A stretch of 7,518 nucleotides of DNA from Marinosulfonomonas sp. GTDB lineage: Bacteria; Pseudomonadota; Alphaproteobacteria; Rhodobacterales; Rhodobacteraceae. The stretch is taken from the NCBI GenBank assembly GCA_026989405.1, contig JALSJL010000495.1, positions 1 to 7,518 on the forward strand. Direction: 5' to 3'. Position 1 is the stretch's first letter, and the number at the start of each line of letters is the position of its first letter. Shown here in pieces: positions 4,087 to 7,518 of this stretch. The translations under genes and the position numbers were made by a program. The notes below the pieces were generated by a model. That model was not told where the DNA came from. It saw nothing but the letters and a program-made list of their open reading frames with translations, and did not search any database.

Positions 4087-5093
4087 TATTCTGCATCTTT
4101 CGCTTTCGGGTAAGTTGCGTAGTCGGGCTTTTCCGGTTTGAACCAGCAGGGCTGGTAGTTGTTGTAGGCTTTCATCGGGTAGAGAAGTTCGGCTTGGTCT
4201 GCCGAGTACAAGTCCAGCCGCTTGCGCCCGATCACCTGCAGCAGGAACCCGGTCAGCGGATCGCGATGCAGGCTTGAGGTCGGCACATGTGTCGGAACGG
4301 CCCCCAGCCAGAGCTGCGGCGGAATGAAATCCTCGCGTTCGAAAAACAACGGGCCGAAATCGGGCCACATTTCTTCCGGCAGTGCCGCGCCCTCGGTATA
4401 GGGTTTGACGAAGCCTTCGATGATCTCGTCATGGGGCCGGGCCATGAATGCCTGCAGTTCGGCAACGAATTCCGCCATCGTCTGGCGTTGGTTTGCCGAA
4501 CGAACGCGCACGACGGCATCGGCGTAGCGCTCGACCAGCCTTTCAAGCGTCCAGTCCCTGCACGGAGGTTCCGGCTCCAGACCGGCGATGATGACCGGCC
4601 TGCCCTCATCCATGGCCTCAAGAATCTGACGCTGCGTCGGCTGGTGCAGCTTTTCGAGCACGGCCAGCTCACGGTATCCCTTGCGCGCGTGCAGTCGGCC
4701 TGCCCGATTGAACCGCGCCACGGTCTGATCGCTGGGGCGCAAGCAACATTTGGCAAGATGGTTGGCAAGCGCGAGATTGCCCGCGAACCGGATCGTTCCG
4801 ATTATTTCGGGGTCACGCCAGTCGAGGGTTTCGAACTCGGCGAATATCCGATGAACCGTGGCAATTGGTATTGTCACCGTGGTATCTGCGTTCAAACTGG
4901 ATTTCCCACGCTCGATCCCAGCTTTACCGGCGAAATGTACTAGAAACCCGCCTTCGGGATATTCCGGGATGTCCACTTGAACGGTTCCCGTGATTCCTTC
5001 CGGGTTCTCGAAACCGCTGCATACCAGATCAATGAACCCGTCAATGGCGGCGGCATCCGTGGAAAAGCTGCTCTGGGGATAGGATGTGTTCAT
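3972..5093 (-). CDS. SCP2-like domain fused to cupin_8/JmjC-type Fe(II)/2-oxoglutarate dioxygenase (373 aa)
   Basis: Residues about 15-120 look like an SCP2 sterol-carrier fold: a beta-rich stretch, then DPEIIGTIRFAGNLALANHLAK near its end, typical of lipid or acyl-chain binding. After a linker, residues about 145-373 form a cupin_8/JmjC-type domain with RPVIIAGL, then LHRDPLTGFLLQVIGRKRLDLYS with metal ligands His276 and Asp278, and PAGWFHQVHAID with the distal ligand His355. The site therefore appears complete. Such enzymes hydroxylate protein side chains or small molecules using 2-oxoglutarate and O2. The start overlaps the acyltransferase stop by ATGA, with GAGGGG upstream, so translation is coupled. 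A lipid-binding domain beside an acyltransferase suggests handling of an acylated peptide or fatty acyl chain. The substrate is unknown; the precursor peptides encoded next are the obvious candidates. Confidence 0.8.
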   Translation of the reverse strand: MNTSYPQSSFSTDAAAIDGFIDLVCSGFENPEGITGTVQVDIPEYPEGGFLVHFAGKAGIERGKSSLNADTTVTIPIATVHRIFAEFETLDWRDPEIIGTIRFAGNLALANHLAKCCLRPSDQTVARFNRAGRLHARKGYRELAVLEKLHQPTQRQILEAMDEGRPVIIAGLEPEPPCRDWTLERLVERYADAVVRVRSANQRQTMAEFVAELQAFMARPHDEIIEGFVKPYTEGAALPEEMWPDFGPLFFEREDFIPPQLWLGAVPTHVPTSSLHRDPLTGFLLQVIGRKRLDLYSADQAELLYPMKAYNNYQPCWFKPEKPDYATYPKAKDAEYLSITLNPGELLVQPAGWFHQVHAIDSPNMSVSYFWRY

Positions 5094-5542
5094 GCCAACA
5101 TCCCCTCGCGCGCTGTTCTCAGATTCACGCCGGTCCAGCGGTTGATCCGGCGCACCGAGCCGTCAGGGTTGCGGCGCAGGCTGGTGGCAACCTCGTCGGG
5201 AAAGATATTGTGAGTCATGTCATGCACGACTTCGCGGATATTCCCGTATGGCGTGATCCAGTCATTGAAAAACAGTCTCTTCCCGCAATTCCACTCATCT
5301 TCGTTCAGCGCGTGACCGGTGGCATGAACGTTTCGCTCAACCTCTTCTGACAGCCACGCCCATGTCACCATGGCGGTCGGTATGCCTTCGCTTGTGAGAT
5401 AGAAACGTGTCTGGCCACACCAGAGCGCGGGCAGGACCTCGACGCGGAAATAATCACCGAGTTTGAACTGGCGATGGTATTCAGATTGCGCCAGCAGTTC
5501 GAGCGCGTAGCCGACGCTTGCGTAATAATCCAACGTCACCAT
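5090..5542 (-). CDS. HlyC/RTX-toxin-type lysine acyltransferase (150 aa)
   Basis: HlyC-family enzymes transfer fatty acyl groups from acyl-ACP to lysine side chains of RTX toxins. Family features appear in order: SEYHRQF with His23, matching the catalytic His of HlyC; VLPALWCGQTRFYLT; AMVTWAWLSEEVE; EDEWNCGKRLFFNDWITPYG with Asp94 matching the second catalytic residue; and NIFPDEV. The length is slightly below the family's usual 165-175 aa. No RTX toxin with nonapeptide repeats is visible, so the natural targets are probably the small precursors downstream. The gene starts with a strong Shine-Dalgarno (AGGAAGG), overlaps the upstream peptidase gene by 7 nt and the oxygenase gene by 4 nt. Family assignment is firm; the acyl donor and target are inferred. 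Confidence 0.85.
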   Translation of the reverse strand: MVTLDYYASVGYALELLAQSEYHRQFKLGDYFRVEVLPALWCGQTRFYLTSEGIPTAMVTWAWLSEEVERNVHATGHALNEDEWNCGKRLFFNDWITPYGNIREVVHDMTHNIFPDEVATSLRRNPDGSVRRINRWTGVNLRTAREGMLA

Positions 5543-6681
5543 GCAGGTTGTTCCTTCCTTGCGCTGCGGTCATGATACGAAGATACGCCTGCTTCCCTGC
5601 CCAGATACCTTTCCAATGTGCGTTGAAGCGCAAGATGATCACCAAACGGGGCCGCCTGACGGGTGAGTGTCACATTGCCGCTCTGAGAAGACTTCAGCCA
5701 AGTCGCATAACCAATCGGCCTGCGCTGTTCATCAAAGGCGAGAAATGCGGTTTGATCCCGTATATGCTGCAAGAGCCGTGCATAATACTCTCCGATCCGC
5801 TTTTCCGATTCTCCCTGCCAAAAGTCGATGTCGATCAGCGCCATAGCGCCAAGGCTACGGTAGGCATCAATCTCCGGTCGCTCAGGATGCGAGTCGGGCA
5901 GCGGCGGCAGGTGATTTGCGATTTCACCCGCCCTGTCGGCCATGTCCGCAATCGGCAGATGGCACATGCCCGCGCCGCCTGCGGCAAACAAATCCAACAC
6001 CCGGCCACCACCGCCCCGGCCAAACATCTTCACCGCTGCCAGCCGTGCAATCGGATAGTTCTGACGATAATGATACGGGGTAGACGGATCCGCAACCGCG
6101 CGGGAAAGTGCTTCGAGATCTTGGCCCAGATAGGTTTCGTTCTCCTTGCGCCAGACGTCACACAAGGCGCCGAACAGACCGGGCAGCCGGTTACGCGCAT
6201 GTTCGATCACTGCAAGTTCGCCCAGAAACGCGCAGGTTTCGCGTACAACAGGCGGCATGGTTTCATGACTGGACAGAAGTATCTGAAGGGCATGGGCCGC
6301 CTCATGGGCAAGGCAGATCACATCATCGATCGTGCCATGCCAGGCCATCTCGACGCGCGGTGCCTGTCCTTTCCCGAGATCGGCCGTGTATGGCGGTGAC
6401 ATATTCCCTGTGCCCACCGGTTCCGTGAACTCCACCCGGTGCATAAGCCCTCTGACATCGGTGCTTTTGCCCAGAAATGTCGCAAGAGCCGGGATCACGA
6501 TGTCGGAAAGAACTTCGGAGCGCGTACCGGTCTTTCCAGAATCGCGAACGGATTGCGAAAGACCGTCGGCGTGCGTGCCTGGGGCGTCTTGAACCTGACC
6601 ACAGCGATGAGCAGCAATAACATCCTGAACCACTCTCAAGTCCAGACCATGAAAATCCAGCCAATCACCGAAACTCTGCAT
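5536..6681 (-). CDS. M3/oligoendopeptidase-F-like zinc peptidase fused to a degenerate HlyC-like domain (381 aa)
   Basis: Numbered from the ATG at 6681. The peptidase part has the zinc motif HEAAH (126-130) and RETCAFLGEL (about 147-156), which mirrors the ETASTFxE element carrying the third ligand in PepF (Glu148 here). Then come TPYHYRQNYPIARLAA and LFAAGGAG, which match the family's helical region after the active site. PepF proteins are about 600 aa, so the N-terminal half is missing. Residues about 273-365 align with HlyC: LGAMALIDIDFW, FDEQRRPIGYATWL, APFGDHLALQRTLERYL. However, the catalytic His is replaced (SEKR) and the Asp before the APFG element is Gln (RQAAPFG). A TTG start at 6699 is possible, but neither start has a strong Shine-Dalgarno. 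It is first in the operon and probably cleaves the precursor; the dead acyltransferase domain may bind substrate or pair with the active enzyme. Confidence 0.75.
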   Translation of the reverse strand: MQSFGDWLDFHGLDLRVVQDVIAAHRCGQVQDAPGTHADGLSQSVRDSGKTGTRSEVLSDIVIPALATFLGKSTDVRGLMHRVEFTEPVGTGNMSPPYTADLGKGQAPRVEMAWHGTIDDVICLAHEAAHALQILLSSHETMPPVVRETCAFLGELAVIEHARNRLPGLFGALCDVWRKENETYLGQDLEALSRAVADPSTPYHYRQNYPIARLAAVKMFGRGGGGRVLDLFAAGGAGMCHLPIADMADRAGEIANHLPPLPDSHPERPEIDAYRSLGAMALIDIDFWQGESEKRIGEYYARLLQHIRDQTAFLAFDEQRRPIGYATWLKSSQSGNVTLTRQAAPFGDHLALQRTLERYLGREAGVSSYHDRSARKEQPAW

Positions 6682-6908
6682 CAAACCACCAATAACCAAG
6701 TCGATAAAGCGGGGGAAATTCCCGTCCTCACGCCCCTTCAGGTTTCAACCTCAGGACGATTCGGTCAACCGGAAAAACTCTCTTAGAGGTTAATTTTTCT
6801 ATTGACGGGGGTAAGAGAAATGTAGGCTGCCCACTCTGCGGGAGCTTGTTTGTGTAGAAAAGACTTGTTTGTTTGGGAAAAAGGGACCTCGGCAATCCGG
6901 CCTCCATT
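6682..6908 (-). promoter_or_regulatory. intergenic region before the maturation operon, with low-GC segment and direct repeat
   Basis: No convincing gene lies in this 227-nt stretch, which is clearly richer in A/T (about 6781-6880) than its neighbours. On the minus strand ACAAACAAG occurs twice with a 19-nt period (6864-6872 and 6845-6853), an operator-like arrangement on one DNA face. A poor promoter candidate is TTGACC (6763-6768) with AAACCT 17 nt further. A CTTTTT run soon after the upstream gene may belong to a weak terminator. The operon promoter should be here, but I cannot pinpoint it. Confidence 0.35.
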
Positions 6909-7265
6909 TCAACCGGGCAGCAACGCCTGATCGATTTCCGGGTCATCCCAGGCGCCCGCGGCCGCAGCCCACCTGTCGATCGTCTCTCGCAGCCCAAGGT
7001 CGTCGGCCATCAGGTGAAAGGTGTACAGCCGATTGACGATCTGGCGCATCAGCGCACGCATGGTCTCGTCGTCAAGATGCGATATCTCGGCCCAAGGGAT
7101 TTCCCGGCCTTCGGCATCGATCACCATAACGTCCGAATAGTCCCCGGTCTTGCTGATCGGCGTGGGGCCCGCATGCAGGTCTTCGAGTTTTGTATTGCGC
7201 ACGCACAGCATGGCGAGGGTTTTGGCCAGCTTGGCCGCAATGCGTTTTTCGTCGGCTTCGTTCAT
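6909..7265 (-). CDS. conserved-looking hypothetical protein, 118 aa
   Basis: The protein starts MNEADEKRIAAKLAKTLAML and is acidic and soluble-looking, without signal peptide or membrane segment. Notable stretches are SKTGDYSDVMVIDAEGREIPW (from about residue 38), LDDETMRALMRQIVNRLYTF (64-83) and a C-terminal Trp/Ala/Asp-rich part. Amphipathic helices predominate at both ends. I chose the internal ATG at 7265 because upstream sequence in the same frame up to about 7400 looks non-coding (many Arg and Pro); a Shine-Dalgarno is not obvious. It lies more than 200 nt from the operon, so it probably belongs to the chromosomal or mobile-element background rather than the peptide system. No family was recognised. 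Confidence 0.6.
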   Translation of the reverse strand: MNEADEKRIAAKLAKTLAMLCVRNTKLEDLHAGPTPISKTGDYSDVMVIDAEGREIPWAEISHLDDETMRALMRQIVNRLYTFHLMADDLGLRETIDRWAAAAGAWDDPEIDQALLPG

Positions 7266-7517
7266 CCCGCGATCATAGCGCTGGATGGCCGTAAGGGACA
7301 GGTGGAAGCAATTCCCGCGCACAGGGGTCACCCAAACACCTTCAACTTCACCGCCACGCCGGCGATCAGGGCCAGAAGCAGCCCGGTGGTGATCAACCGC
7401 ACGACGGTCTGTCAAGTCGCATGGCACCATGCGTGAAAACGCAAGCAGGGTGCGCAGGTCACGGATGGCAATCGCGGCTTCCAGACTGTCGAGGCCAACC
7501 ACGGCCAGAGCATAGCG
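7266..7517 (-). other. open frame at window edge, uncertain
   Basis: The frame of the 118 aa gene stays open to the window edge. Its first part reads ALAVVGLDSLEAAIAIRDLRTLLAFSRMV, which is protein-like. The following 50 residues are Arg-rich and look out of frame. A second frame between 7328 and 7411 encodes a hydrophobic stretch, RLITTGLLLALIAGVAVKLK, ending in TGA but without ATG. This could be the end of an upstream gene after a frameshift, or no gene. Confidence 0.2.
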
Positions 7518-7518
7518 C

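Noticed and set aside
4287..4943. Plus-strand frame of 218 codons
   Set aside because: It is a shadow of the SCP2-oxygenase gene, with no ribosome binding site and low-complexity composition.
5518..6399. Long plus-strand frame of 293 codons
   Set aside because: It is antisense to the M3-like/HlyC-like gene, whose protein has recognisable motifs; the plus-strand translation is rich in Arg and Cys and shows no family features.
6796..6826. Plus-strand TTGACG followed by a possible -10 near 6822, as a promoter
   Set aside because: No plus-strand gene lies downstream, and the spacing and -10 are poor.
6728..6997. Minus-strand frame of 89 codons across the intergenic region
   Set aside because: It overlaps the 3' end of the 118 aa gene in another frame and covers the low-GC promoter region; its composition is not protein-like.

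Overview
The window is a bacterial segment of fairly high GC with every convincing gene on the minus strand, so transcription reads from high to low coordinates. Codon use, the Shine-Dalgarno sites and the protein families suggest a proteobacterium, perhaps an alphaproteobacterium. That placement is an inference; there is no rRNA or marker gene here.

The main content looks like a biosynthetic locus for small modified secreted peptides or toxins. Upstream (6681 down to 3972) are three tightly overlapping genes. The first encodes an oligoendopeptidase-F-like (M3) zinc peptidase fused to a degenerate HlyC-like domain. The second encodes a complete HlyC/RTX-toxin-type lysine acyltransferase with the catalytic His and Asp. 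The third encodes an SCP2-like lipid-binding domain fused to a cupin_8/JmjC-type Fe(II)/2-oxoglutarate oxygenase with an intact His-x-Asp...His site. ATGA and 7-base overlaps argue for one operon.

Downstream (4086 to about 650) lie three cassettes. Each has the same layout: a copy of the 3' end of the oxygenase gene (real in cassette 3, remnants in cassettes 1 and 2), a conserved leader of about 160 nt that folds into several hairpins, a gene for a 112-114 aa peptide, a stem-loop, and then one or two small genes that differ between cassettes. All three peptides share a nearly identical 20-residue N-terminus followed by polyglycine; their C-terminal parts are unrelated. Payload 1 is a glycine-zipper hydrophobic hairpin. 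Payload 2 is an Arg-rich segment plus a hydrophobic Gly/Ala tail with two Cys. Payload 3 is polar and has a second polyglycine run. The partner genes encode small membrane proteins (49 and 57 aa; 81 aa) or a secreted DUF922-like HExxH protein (196 aa), and are candidate immunity or processing factors. The locus ends with the 5' part of a membrane-anchored M16 zinc peptidase that leaves the window.

Upstream of the operon is an intergenic region with a low-GC stretch and a 9-nt direct repeat of 19-nt period, then an unrecognised 118 aa gene and an open but doubtful frame at the window edge.

My working hypothesis is that the constant N-terminus recruits the HlyC acyltransferase and the SCP2-oxygenase, which acylate and/or hydroxylate each precursor; one or more of the metallopeptidases removes the leader; and the small partner proteins protect the producer. 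The families are recognised from motifs only. Their combination into a peptide-maturation system is inference.
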